64,000 nt of DNA from Pseudescherichia sp031998825. GTDB lineage: Bacteria > Pseudomonadota > Gammaproteobacteria > Enterobacterales > Enterobacteriaceae. Below, in pieces: positions 43,513-51,750 of this stretch (within the stretch, counting starts at the first letter, position 1; the number at the start of each line of letters is the position of its first letter). A program made the position numbers and the translations under genes. The notes below the pieces were generated by a model. The model was not told where the DNA came from. It saw only the letters and a list, made by a program, of their open reading frames with translations, and made no database searches. The stretch is taken from contig NZ_DAMACX010000022.1 of assembly GCF_031998825.1 (NCBI RefSeq), positions 1-64,000 of the forward strand, in the 5' to 3' direction.

Positions 43513-44531
43513 GATGCCTCCTTCTGCTGCCAGAGGGCGGCATAGAGCGGCAGCGGTTTACAGCCAAGCCGGGCCTTAATGCGCGGGTTGGTTCGCCCCA
43601 CTTCGAGGCGCGTCAGCCCTGAACGCAGCGCGTGCTGCACGCCTGCGGCAACCATGATGGAGTAAGGACTCCAGTCCGAGTGTGAGTAATCAGCCCCACC
43701 GGCCCACAGGTGCAGGCAGCCAGGCTCATTGAGGCAGATCATGCCGGCAACCAGCGTATCGTTGTACTCCACCTGGACGACGGTGATCAGATCGCCACAC
43801 AGCGTCAGGTAATTTTCAAAAATGCCTCGCGGATAGTAGTCAGGCGTACCATTTTTAGCGCTGGTTCGCTGCGCGAGCGCCACAACGCCCGCCAGGTTGG
43901 CATCTTCCCCACGGAGCGTACGGACGGTGCCTCTGGAGGCGTTAAACTTACGCAGCTGGCGACGCATCTCATGCCGCCCGTTGCTCGGCAGGCCAGCGAT
44001 ATAGTCCTCAAAGGCGCGGATCCCCTGCAGATCGATAGTGTATCGATCGTGCATATATGCGGTGTGGTAGCCTGCCTGCCGCGCCGCCTGAAGCATCGAC
44101 TCCTCCGCCAGGTTTAGCATCCCACAGCCAGGGATGACTTTCTCTTTAGCGATCTCTGCCAGCGCCGTCAGCAGAAGCGCCGCCGCATCCTCCGCGCCAG
44201 CGCGCAGAAGAATACGCGAGTCATAGCAGTGCGCCACGTGGCCCAGCAACCCTCCCTCTGGCGGAGAGAAGACGATACCGGTACTTTTTGCCAGCGTGCC
44301 GAACGGATCCGGCTGCGACTGCTGATAAGCCACCAAAAACGCAGCCAGCCGCGTGCCCTTCCAGGCGGTAAGATAGTGTGTGCCGATAACCGGCAGCATT
44401 GGGAAACGCTCGGCGGCAGCTAAAAAGCCGGGGTGATAAAACGCCGGCGAGCCGCTCTCCTGCCAAAGCTGGCGATACTCCGCTGGCGGAATATCGCTGA
44501 AGCATTCACCCTGCACAATGCGGTATGTCAT
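43509..44531 (-). CDS. GNAT/FemAB-like acyltransferase
   Basis: 340 aa. A double-GNAT (BioF2/Acetyltransf_6, PF13480) pattern: GLPSNGRHEMRRQLRKF, DLITVVQVEYNDTLVAGMICLNEPGCLHLWAGG and SDWSPYSIMVAAGVQHALRSGLTRLEVGRTNPRIKARLGC. Relatives transfer acetyl, aminoacyl or other acyl groups to amines. In the operon it may acylate the aminophosphonate nitrogen or add an amino acid. ATGA overlap with the AEP transaminase upstream. Confidence 0.78.
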   Translation of the reverse strand: MTYRIVQGECFSDIPPAEYRQLWQESGSPAFYHPGFLAAAERFPMLPVIGTHYLTAWKGTRLAAFLVAYQQSQPDPFGTLAKSTGIVFSPPEGGLLGHVAHCYDSRILLRAGAEDAAALLLTALAEIAKEKVIPGCGMLNLAEESMLQAARQAGYHTAYMHDRYTIDLQGIRAFEDYIAGLPSNGRHEMRRQLRKFNASRGTVRTLRGEDANLAGVVALAQRTSAKNGTPDYYPRGIFENYLTLCGDLITVVQVEYNDTLVAGMICLNEPGCLHLWAGGADYSHSDWSPYSIMVAAGVQHALRSGLTRLEVGRTNPRIKARLGCKPLPLYAALWQQKEAS

Positions 44532-45613
44532 ACCGTTACCCGCCCGGAGATGAACTCCGCAAAGGCTGCCAGCAGCGCGTCAACGTCTGCCAGGCTTAGC
44601 TCCCCCATCACGCCGACGCGAAAGGAGTTGGGATCGCTGTGCTTTGTCGGGTAGATAACCAGCTGCCGCGCAAACAGATAGTCATTGAGCTGAGCGGTAT
44701 CACAGCCCGCGCCGGTTAAGGTCACAATGAGTGGCGCCCGGTGGGCGGCCTGAATAACCGGGGTAAATCCCAGCGCGGCCATGCCCGTCAGCAGGCGATC
44801 CATTCGCTGCCGGTAGGCCTCATAGCGGGCAGCGCGCCCGCCTGCCACATGAAACTCCGCAATCGCCTGCTGCAAGGCAAGCATGATCTGTAGCGGTGGG
44901 GTAAAGCGCCACTGTCCGTCCCGATCCAGCGCCTCGACCTGGGCATGAAGATCGAGGCTGAGGGTGCGCCCGGAAGAGACCCGCGTCAGCTCTGTCTTGC
45001 GGACCAGCACGAAGGCGATACCGGGCAGGCCGTGCAATCCCTTGTTTGACGACAGCGCCAGCGCAACCAGTGCAGGTGCCGTAACGTCGAGCGGCAGCAC
45101 GCCAAAGGTGCTGATCGCGTCTACCAGCACCCGACGCTGATAACGGCTCGCCAGCTTAACCAGGCCATCGATATCGTTGAGCACCCCGAGGGCGGTTTCA
45201 AAGTGCACCGCCGCAATATGGGTGACGTCAGGGTGCACCTCCAGCGCGGCCTCGACTCTCACGAGATCAACGCCCTGACAGGGATCGAATGCGAGTACCG
45301 TATGGCGAATGCCGTGTAGCTGGCATATCGCCACCATCCGACTGCTGTATACCCCATTCTCCAGCACCAGGAGGTGATCCTGCTCGCCGATCAATGAGCT
45401 AAGCATCGCTTCAACAGCAAACGTGCCGCTGCCCTGCAGCGGAACCGTGCTCCACTGCGTATCGCAGCCGGCGATCTCGGCGATAGCGCGCCTGAGCTGA
45501 ACGGTTAACGCCGTAGCGGCCGGGCTACGGGAGCCGAGATCGTTCCCGGCGGCCTGGCGCACGCGCGATGAGGTATTGAGTGGCCCTGGCGTAAAAAGTC
45601 GCAGCGTTTGCAT
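44528..45613 (-). CDS. 2-aminoethylphosphonate transaminase-like (PhnW/AEPT family)
   Basis: 361 aa (PhnW about 367). Class V PLP aminotransferase. Family marks: LFTPGPLNTSSRVRQA, NDLGSRSP, PLQGSGTFAVEAMLSS, HFETALGVLNDI, DAISTFGVLPLDV and the PLP lysine in SSNKGLHGLPGIAFV. PhnW interconverts phosphonoacetaldehyde and AEP; beside PEP mutase and phosphonopyruvate decarboxylase it should run toward AEP. ATG 45613 matches the family start. 17 bp after the PhyH gene. Confidence 0.85.
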   Translation of the reverse strand: MQTLRLFTPGPLNTSSRVRQAAGNDLGSRSPAATALTVQLRRAIAEIAGCDTQWSTVPLQGSGTFAVEAMLSSLIGEQDHLLVLENGVYSSRMVAICQLHGIRHTVLAFDPCQGVDLVRVEAALEVHPDVTHIAAVHFETALGVLNDIDGLVKLASRYQRRVLVDAISTFGVLPLDVTAPALVALALSSNKGLHGLPGIAFVLVRKTELTRVSSGRTLSLDLHAQVEALDRDGQWRFTPPLQIMLALQQAIAEFHVAGGRAARYEAYRQRMDRLLTGMAALGFTPVIQAAHRAPLIVTLTGAGCDTAQLNDYLFARQLVIYPTKHSDPNSFRVGVMGELSLADVDALLAAFAEFISGRVTV

Positions 45614-45630
45614 AGCGTAAAACCTCCCTG

Positions 45631-46449
45631 TTAGCGTTGGTTGTTGCCCGATAGCGCGCTGTGCCGCGTGGGGGTAGAGACATGAAACAGTGGATCGTCG
45701 GGCGTAGCCCACTTGCGCTGGTAGTACTGATGGTAAAAGTCCCCCTCGCTGGCGAGGTTGAAGGTGAAAAACAGGATCCGGCGCGTGGAGCGCGAGCTAT
45801 TTGGCGACGAACGGTGCGGAATATAGGAGTCAAAAAGAATGACGTCGCCAGGCTGCGCGTCAACGCGCTGCCATTGCATAGTGCTGCTGAAGCGATCGCC
45901 GATATCCCCGTTGCGCGCCCCGCCTTGATAGCTGGGCAACAGAACCTGCCTGCCGCGTGGGGTATCGACCCACACCCCTTCATCTTCCCCGCAGCCCCAG
46001 ATCCGGGCCATCTCCAGGGCACCGTTTGCCGCATTCGCCGCGTCCAGCATTACTGCGGCGGTCACCTGGTAGTCGGAGCCAAACGGACGGTAGGCCACCA
46101 CATCCTGATGGGGCGTAAAGCCGCCCCCGCCCGGATGCTTGAAGTTGCACTTGTCTTTGAATAGGTTCACGGCCTGACCAACCTGCTGTTCAACCAGACG
46201 CTGTAGCTGCGGCACCAGCGTGTCAGCGAACCAGGCATCGCTTCCGGCCAGGTATTCGATACGGCAGAGCAGATCCGGATTACTCGCCTCAAAGACGCTC
46301 ACGATGCCCGATGCGCCGCTTTTATCCCCATGCGCCAGCGTGCAGAGCCGGCTCAGCGCCTGCTCGACGTCAGCCATCGCCAGCTTGCACGCCTCACGGG
46401 AGAGATGAATAAAGCCTTGCTCTCGGAAAAGACTATTTTGTGATTGCAT
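45631..46449 (-). CDS. PhyH-family Fe(II)/2-oxoglutarate dioxygenase
   Basis: 272 aa. Phytanoyl-CoA dioxygenase family, with iron ligands HxD in FTPHQDVVAY and a distal His in LFDSYIPHRSSPN, followed by Arg-rich RSTRRILFFTF for 2-oxoglutarate. PhnY, which hydroxylates AEP at C1, belongs to the same superfamily, so a hydroxylated phosphonate is a reasonable guess. 55 bp after the decarboxylase-aminotransferase gene. Confidence 0.83.
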   Translation of the reverse strand: MQSQNSLFREQGFIHLSREACKLAMADVEQALSRLCTLAHGDKSGASGIVSVFEASNPDLLCRIEYLAGSDAWFADTLVPQLQRLVEQQVGQAVNLFKDKCNFKHPGGGGFTPHQDVVAYRPFGSDYQVTAAVMLDAANAANGALEMARIWGCGEDEGVWVDTPRGRQVLLPSYQGGARNGDIGDRFSSTMQWQRVDAQPGDVILFDSYIPHRSSPNSSRSTRRILFFTFNLASEGDFYHQYYQRKWATPDDPLFHVSTPTRHSALSGNNQR

Positions 46450-46504
46450 TACCTATCTCCAGGGAAACCGGAGCGGCAGAGCCTGCCGCTCCGGAGGAAA
46501 CGCG

Positions 46505-48847
46505 TTACACCATGCGCGCCAGCGCGGTTTCGAAGACGTCGTCCGGGGTACAGAGCACCAGCCGAATATGGTTATTCCCCTCTGGCCCGTATACGGAGCC
46601 AGGCACGACGGCGACACCCCGTTTCTCCAGCAGGTAGCGGGCAACGGCATCACCGGCCGGTACGCCAGGCTGGCGGTACTCAGCGGGCAATCGGGCGTGA
46701 AGGAGAGAGACGTCAGGAAAGAGGAACATGGCCCCCAGCGGGCTACGCGGCCACAGGTAACCCCTCTCCTGGGTCAGCGTGCTTACCGCTTTCGCGCAGC
46801 GTTGCTCAACGCCGCTGGCCATATTTTCCAGCCAGGCAAACTTCGCCGGATCGCTCAGCAACCGCTGGGCGATGCGCTCATACTGAATGTTGACGCCAAG
46901 ATAGAGATAGTCGTGAGCCTTAGCCGCTTCGTCGATAACCGCCTCCGGCGCTACCATCCAGCCAATACGCAGGCCAGGTAAGCCGAACTTCTTGGAGAAG
47001 CTGTTGATGATGATGGAATTTTTCGCCAGCGAAGAGACCATCCGCGCAGGCTGGTGCGGGCGGGCAAAGTGCATTGCATCGTAGACCTCGTCGTGAACGA
47101 TCCACGTCCCGCTGCGGGCGGCGGCTTCGCCAATGGCCTCCCAGTCCTGCTGGCTGGCGACATAGCCGGTAGGGTTCTCCGGCGAGTTGACGATCAGCGC
47201 CGATACCCCCTCCAGCGAGCCATGCTCTGCCAGCATGCGGACATACTCATGGTTACCCGCAGGACGAGGGATGCGCAGCGGCTGGCGCTCAAGGGTTTTG
47301 ATCGTCCGGGCATAGAGCATGTAGGAGGGATCGCTGATGGCTACCCTGCCCTGCGCCGGGGTGGTCACCAGCAGCGAGAGCGTGATGGCCTCGACACCGC
47401 CATGCGTGACCATGATCTCCTTCTCAGGATCGAGCCTGAGGCCGTAACGATCCTGATACCAGCTGGCGATCGCCTGCCGCAGGGCCAGACTTCCCCGAGG
47501 ATCTTCATAGCGCTTTGAGGCATCCATAAAAGCAGTCAGGGAGAGATCCTGCTGGGCAATCTCCTGAAGCAGGTGTTCCGGCGGCCCAAAGACCGGCTCG
47601 CCAAAGCTAAGGTTAGCAATGCTGGGATCTGCTTTAGCTTTCAGCGAGATAGCCTTTGAGGCGTAGATATCCATCTCCGTCAGCACGGAGTTAAGCGCGC
47701 TCGGTGCATTTTCATTATGGTTATTCATGTTTTTGTTCTCATGGGTAGGGGGAAGAGAGGCCAACACATCGCGCAGACGACGCGCCACCTGCTGCGGGCT
47801 GAGCGAGGGCCTGCCCAGCTGTGCCATCGAGCCGGAACGAATCGGCACGTGCAGCAGCCGTGGCCCTGCCTGCGCCGGTGCCGCTAGCGCCTGGGCGAAC
47901 GCGGCTATATCGACACAGTGGCGAGCCTGCGCATAGCCGCTGGCCTGGGCGAGACCAACAAAATCGACGCTGGGGGAGACCGTCGGCTGCGCGCCGGTGG
48001 AGTCATAGCTGCCGTTATCAAGAACGATGTGAATGAGGTTGGCAGGATGGCTGGCCCCGATGCCGGGCAGATTACCCAGATGCATCAGCGCGGCACCGTC
48101 TCCATCTATCACATAGACGGGACGTTCAGGCGTGCCAAGAGCGATGCCTGCCGCTAGCGCGCTGGCATAGCCCATCGACCCGACGCAGTAGAGGTGCTGC
48201 GGACGATCGGCAAGGGTAAACAGTTCGCGCCCGGTTTTACCCGTGGTGGCGACCACGACGCCGTCGGGATCGATATTCTCCAGCAGGACGCTCAGCGCCT
48301 CCGCTCGCGTCGCGCCGCTCTCCGGTGGCATAGTCAGCGCGGGGCCAGCGGTGAACTGGTCTCCGGTCATGATCAGCGCAAAGGGCCGCTGCTCACGCTG
48401 CATATACTCATCGGCCTCTTTTAGGGCCTGCATCGCTTCAGCTTCGTTATCCGGCAGCAGAGCCCACTTCACCCCTGCCAGCGTCAACAGGTCTGGGGTA
48501 ATCTCACCCATTAATTTATGCTGCGGCTCATCCTTTGTTCCCGGCTGCCCGCGCCAGGTGACCAACAGCAGAACCGGAATAGAGAAAGGCGCATTCAGTG
48601 AGGTCAGCGGATTAATTAAATTACCCAGCCCGGAGTTCTGACATAAAACAACCGTCGTCTGATGCGAGAGCCACAGCCCTGACGCCAGAGAGAGTCCTTC
48701 ACCTTCATTTGACGCCAGAATATAGCGAGTCTCATCCCGGAGAATAACCTCGTTTATTAATGGCGTTAAATAGGAGCAGGGAACGCCGGTAAAATAGCGA
48801 GTTCCTTGCTGAATAATGGCATCAACAAAACGTTTTACATTTATCAT
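46505..48847 (-). CDS. Phosphonopyruvate decarboxylase fused to class I aminotransferase
   Basis: 780 aa, one uninterrupted frame. Residues 1-373 are a thiamine-diphosphate phosphonopyruvate decarboxylase: GVPCSYLTPLI, catalytic Glu50 in ASNEGEGLSL, the QNSGLGNLINPLTSL block, and the TPP motif GDG (249-251) to Asn278. Residues 374-780 are a complete class I aminotransferase with NLSFGEPVFGPP, NSPENPTGY, HDEVYD and PLP Lys619 in SFSKKFG. Met374 (base 47728, MNNHNEN) looks like a former independent start. The decarboxylase makes phosphonoacetaldehyde; the aminotransferase may compete for phosphonopyruvate or aminate the aldehyde. 30 bp after the PEP mutase gene. Confidence 0.9.
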   Translation of the reverse strand: MINVKRFVDAIIQQGTRYFTGVPCSYLTPLINEVILRDETRYILASNEGEGLSLASGLWLSHQTTVVLCQNSGLGNLINPLTSLNAPFSIPVLLLVTWRGQPGTKDEPQHKLMGEITPDLLTLAGVKWALLPDNEAEAMQALKEADEYMQREQRPFALIMTGDQFTAGPALTMPPESGATRAEALSVLLENIDPDGVVVATTGKTGRELFTLADRPQHLYCVGSMGYASALAAGIALGTPERPVYVIDGDGAALMHLGNLPGIGASHPANLIHIVLDNGSYDSTGAQPTVSPSVDFVGLAQASGYAQARHCVDIAAFAQALAAPAQAGPRLLHVPIRSGSMAQLGRPSLSPQQVARRLRDVLASLPPTHENKNMNNHNENAPSALNSVLTEMDIYASKAISLKAKADPSIANLSFGEPVFGPPEHLLQEIAQQDLSLTAFMDASKRYEDPRGSLALRQAIASWYQDRYGLRLDPEKEIMVTHGGVEAITLSLLVTTPAQGRVAISDPSYMLYARTIKTLERQPLRIPRPAGNHEYVRMLAEHGSLEGVSALIVNSPENPTGYVASQQDWEAIGEAAARSGTWIVHDEVYDAMHFARPHQPARMVSSLAKNSIIINSFSKKFGLPGLRIGWMVAPEAVIDEAAKAHDYLYLGVNIQYERIAQRLLSDPAKFAWLENMASGVEQRCAKAVSTLTQERGYLWPRSPLGAMFLFPDVSLLHARLPAEYRQPGVPAGDAVARYLLEKRGVAVVPGSVYGPEGNNHIRLVLCTPDDVFETALARMV

Positions 48848-48877
48848 TATTTGTCGCCCGAACGGGTGAATGAGTAA

Positions 48878-49747
48878 TTACATCGACAGATATTTTTTCT
48901 CTGCCTGCTGAACTTCAAACTCATTGGTCAGATTAAAAACGTCTTCCAGCGAGGCGATCTCTTTTTCGATATTAGCGACGCTGTTATTCAGGCGGATCTT
49001 TTTCGTCACGTCACGCATGGCAGCAATTGAGGCGCGCAGGCTGTGATTCGCCCAGATAACGGTAGAGACACCAACGTCACGGAAGGCATCCGTTTTGGTG
49101 GTGTAATATTTGGTAGGAACGATCACTATCGGGCAGGCGTTATTCCACTGGCGGCAAAAAGAGAGGATCTCCTCTCCGTCCGATTTTTTTGAGTGAATGA
49201 GAATGGCATCCGCGCCTGCGCGATAGTAGGCATCGGCCCGCTTCAGGGCTTCTTCCATCGGGCAACCGCTGATCAGCGCCTCAACCCGGGCGACGACGCA
49301 GAAGTCTTCATCAAGCTGGCTATCTTTCGCCGCCTGAATCTTGCCGCAGAACTCGTTAATATCTGCCAGATCCTGTCCGGCACCGATAAACGAGTTCACC
49401 TTCGGGAACAGCTTATCCTCCAGACAGACGCCTGCGACGCCACGCTGGGAAAGCTTTTTCACCAGCCTTCTGACGTTATTGAAATTACCAAAGCCGGTAT
49501 CACCGTCAAGTAGAATAGGGATGTCGGTGTTATCCACCATAAAGTCCACGACGTCCATCACCTGGGTCCATGAAGCTTCATTGCGATCGCTTAATCCCAT
49601 TGAGGCTGAGATAGAGAGTCCGGACGCCCATAGCCCTTCGAACCCGCTCTCCTGAGCAATTTTGGCGCTCATGGCATTATGCGCCTCCATTAAAAATGCC
49701 ATCTCTTTTTTATTCAGTAACGTTTTTAGAGCAGATGATTTCTTCAT
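48878..49747 (-). CDS. pepM: Phosphoenolpyruvate phosphomutase (PepM)
   Basis: 289 aa. It converts phosphoenolpyruvate to phosphonopyruvate, the entry step of nearly all C-P bond biosynthesis. The diagnostic EDKxxxxxNS motif is EDKLFPKVNS at residues 110-119, which separates it from isocitrate lyase-like relatives. Catalytic acids in LLDGDTGFGN (Asp81, Asp83) are present. AGAGGT ribosome site before ATG 49747. First gene of a 12-gene minus-strand operon; promoter region upstream holds two candidate TetR sites. Confidence 0.95.
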   Translation of the reverse strand: MKKSSALKTLLNKKEMAFLMEAHNAMSAKIAQESGFEGLWASGLSISASMGLSDRNEASWTQVMDVVDFMVDNTDIPILLDGDTGFGNFNNVRRLVKKLSQRGVAGVCLEDKLFPKVNSFIGAGQDLADINEFCGKIQAAKDSQLDEDFCVVARVEALISGCPMEEALKRADAYYRAGADAILIHSKKSDGEEILSFCRQWNNACPIVIVPTKYYTTKTDAFRDVGVSTVIWANHSLRASIAAMRDVTKKIRLNNSVANIEKEIASLEDVFNLTNEFEVQQAEKKYLSM

Positions 49748-49814
49748 TTCTTACCTCTGTTATGGTTTTTACTGTCGGAGCAAGCAGAGAAAAAAATCTG
49801 AAATAAACGCTAAA

Positions 49815-49832
49815 CAATACCAATCGGTATTG
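49815..49832. promoter_or_regulatory. Candidate TetR operator 1 upstream of pepM
   Basis: CAATACCAATCGGTATTG is a dyad with perfect 7-bp arms, 67 bp before the pepM start. Its reverse complement shares CAATACCGATTG with the second site. Two ATTGCAAT palindromes (49829-49836 and 49843-49850) adjoin it. Confidence 0.6.
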
Positions 49833-49946
49833 CAATACGAATATTGCAATTTTGTTGCAAAATAATTGCATCTTTTTGATATTTAAAGAATAATAATTTA
49901 GCGGAAATGTTAACTCCCCATCGCAAGCAGTGAATAGAAAATTAAA

Positions 49947-49965
49947 CAATACCGATTGTTATACC
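49947..49965. promoter_or_regulatory. Candidate TetR operator 2 upstream of pepM
   Basis: CAATACCGATTGTTATACC repeats the 12-base core of the site at 49815-49832 and is part of a dyad AACAAT-N4-ATTGTT. It lies between the tetR stop and pepM, close to tetR, so both sites flank the operon promoter. Confidence 0.5.
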
Positions 49966-50003
49966 TAGAGACATCGCCGAAAGCAGGCGAAGAAAAGCGC
50001 GGG

Positions 50004-50582
50004 TTAAAGCTCGATGCCTTCGGCATCCAGTAAGGTTTTCGCCATTGACCAGGCGGTATGGGCGGGAGAGTAGTCGCTGCTCTGCCCCCAGCTAATACGA
50101 GCGATGATAGCGCCATCGATCAGCATAATCAGGGACCAGGCCAGGTGCTGGGCGCGCGCTCGTTTTACCCAGCTCTGCAGGATTTGGCTGAGCGTCGCGA
50201 TCAGCGCTTCATGCAGGCTGCGGTTGATTGCTACCAGCGCTGGTGACCTGTCGCCAAACTCCAGCACGGCGTTAACCGACATGTAGCCGCGAAAGGTGTC
50301 GCTGTTGAACCAGCTTTCATAAAAGGTGAAAAAAGCCCGCAGCTGCAAGCGTGGCACGTCATGTTTTTGAATGGCGTCAGTGAGTTCAGCCAGGAAATGG
50401 CTATTCTGGCGATTGAGTATAATCTCAATCAACTCATCTTTTGAGGCGAAATGGCGATAGAGCGTTAGCTTGGACACACCGGCGGCAGTGATGAGCTTAT
50501 CTATGCCAACTGCCTGAAAACCCTCACGATTAAAGAGTTCTGTGGCGGTATCTAAAATCACATCTTTTCGGCTGCTCATCAT
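50004..50582 (-). CDS. TetR-family transcriptional regulator
   Basis: 192 aa. An N-terminal TetR helix-turn-helix is clear (ILDTATELFNREGFQAVGIDKLITAAGVSKLTLYRHFASKDELI, residues 9-52); the C-terminal ligand domain is specific to this protein. It is encoded just upstream of pepM in the same direction, with 256 bp between, and two related dyads lie in that gap. It probably controls the phosphonate operon; the inducer is unknown. Confidence 0.9.
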   Translation of the reverse strand: MMSSRKDVILDTATELFNREGFQAVGIDKLITAAGVSKLTLYRHFASKDELIEIILNRQNSHFLAELTDAIQKHDVPRLQLRAFFTFYESWFNSDTFRGYMSVNAVLEFGDRSPALVAINRSLHEALIATLSQILQSWVKRARAQHLAWSLIMLIDGAIIARISWGQSSDYSPAHTAWSMAKTLLDAEGIEL

Positions 50583-50793
50583 CTATCCCGGTGTTTTAAA
50601 AAGCGATTAACTTTACCACAATGGTGATGATTAAGGCTAATTCAGGATTTGAGTAAATCCTTATGTATGTATTGTTAATAATTTACGGTGGCCCAGACTG
50701 TCGGGCCAGCATCAGCTTTCGCACTTTTTATCGCAAAAAAACAGCATCACTCTGTTATATATTGCGCGTCTTTTACGCAAAGGAAGCGCAGCT

Positions 50794-51561
50794 ATGAAAA
50801 TGTATACCTACTGGGTTAACCCTGAAAATAGACAAGCACCTGTTTATATTCGGATGTGTGTTAGAACCTGGGAAAAATTAATACCCTCAGTTGATATTAT
50901 TGTAATTAATGATAAAAACGTCGATGAATATATTGGCGATGAAATAGATATGGCCTCGTTCCGGATGCTATCGCTGCCGCAGCAGTCAGACGTGGTTTCA
51001 GTGGCTGTCCTGTCAAAGCTGGGTGGACTCTTTATTGATGCTGATACTATCGTGACGGGTGATATCACACCGATAATCGAAGCAAGCCGCCCGGGCGTAC
51101 TGCATGCCTTTGGCTTCCCGGAACGCAGAGCGATCCATCTCGCCGTGATGTGGTGCCAGGGCAGCAATAACCCGGTATTAACCGCGTGGTATAAAATTAT
51201 CTGCGAAAAGATGAAGACACTGCCTCCGGTTAGAGGCTGGGACTACGTCGGTAATTCGATTATCGGTGAGCTCTTAAAAAGCCGCGACTATACAAATGAT
51301 TATGTAATCATAGACCGGACTGCCAGCGGTAATATTATGGAGTCAGCTTATAATAACAGCGGCGATACCTGTGGGGCCTATAAGAGCTTCTGGTTTGGTG
51401 ATGGTGGCGTAGCGCCGGAAGAGATTATGGCAAAAGCGAAATATAAGCTGATTTCACTGCACAACTCATGGACGCCCTGGGCGTTTAAGAATATGTCGGT
51501 AGAGGAGATTGTCGAGTCCGATACTGCCTTGGGAAAACTGCTCTGTTATGTACTGCAATAA
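50794..51561 (+). CDS. Capsule-type glycosyltransferase (Caps_synth/Gly_transf_sug family)
   Basis: 255 aa. The start YTYWVNPENRQAPVYIRMCVRTWEKLIPSVDIIVINDKN and the block SVAVLSKLGGLFIDADTIVTGDI, with a DxD sugar-nucleotide motif (DAD), mark the capsular polysaccharide synthesis/TcdB-like glycosyltransferase group. No signal peptide or membrane helix. The absence of other polysaccharide genes makes a capsule role doubtful; relatives also act as host-modifying enzymes. AAGGA ribosome site. AT-rich. Followed by a terminator before the RCC1 gene. Confidence 0.75.
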   Translation: MKMYTYWVNPENRQAPVYIRMCVRTWEKLIPSVDIIVINDKNVDEYIGDEIDMASFRMLSLPQQSDVVSVAVLSKLGGLFIDADTIVTGDITPIIEASRPGVLHAFGFPERRAIHLAVMWCQGSNNPVLTAWYKIICEKMKTLPPVRGWDYVGNSIIGELLKSRDYTNDYVIIDRTASGNIMESAYNNSGDTCGAYKSFWFGDGGVAPEEIMAKAKYKLISLHNSWTPWAFKNMSVEEIVESDTALGKLLCYVLQ

Positions 51562-51583
51562 AACCAGTCAATCAGCGTATCCT

Positions 51584-51626
51584 AAAGGAGCGACCACTGA
51601 AAAAAAAGTGAACACTCTCCTTTTTT
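51584..51626 (+). terminator. Intrinsic terminator after the glycosyltransferase gene
   Basis: AAAGGAG pairs with CTCCTTT and the inner CACT with AGTG, followed by a T6 run. It lies 22 bp after the stop and separates this gene from the RCC1-repeat gene. Confidence 0.6.
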
Positions 51627-51750
51627 AAGGCAAAGTACAATGAACATAAAGAATAACATTGGTTTTATGCCAGATACCGTTCTGGCATGTCCTGACCATT
51701 TCAAACATAAATATTAAATATTATTACATGCTTAAAAAAGGATATAAATC

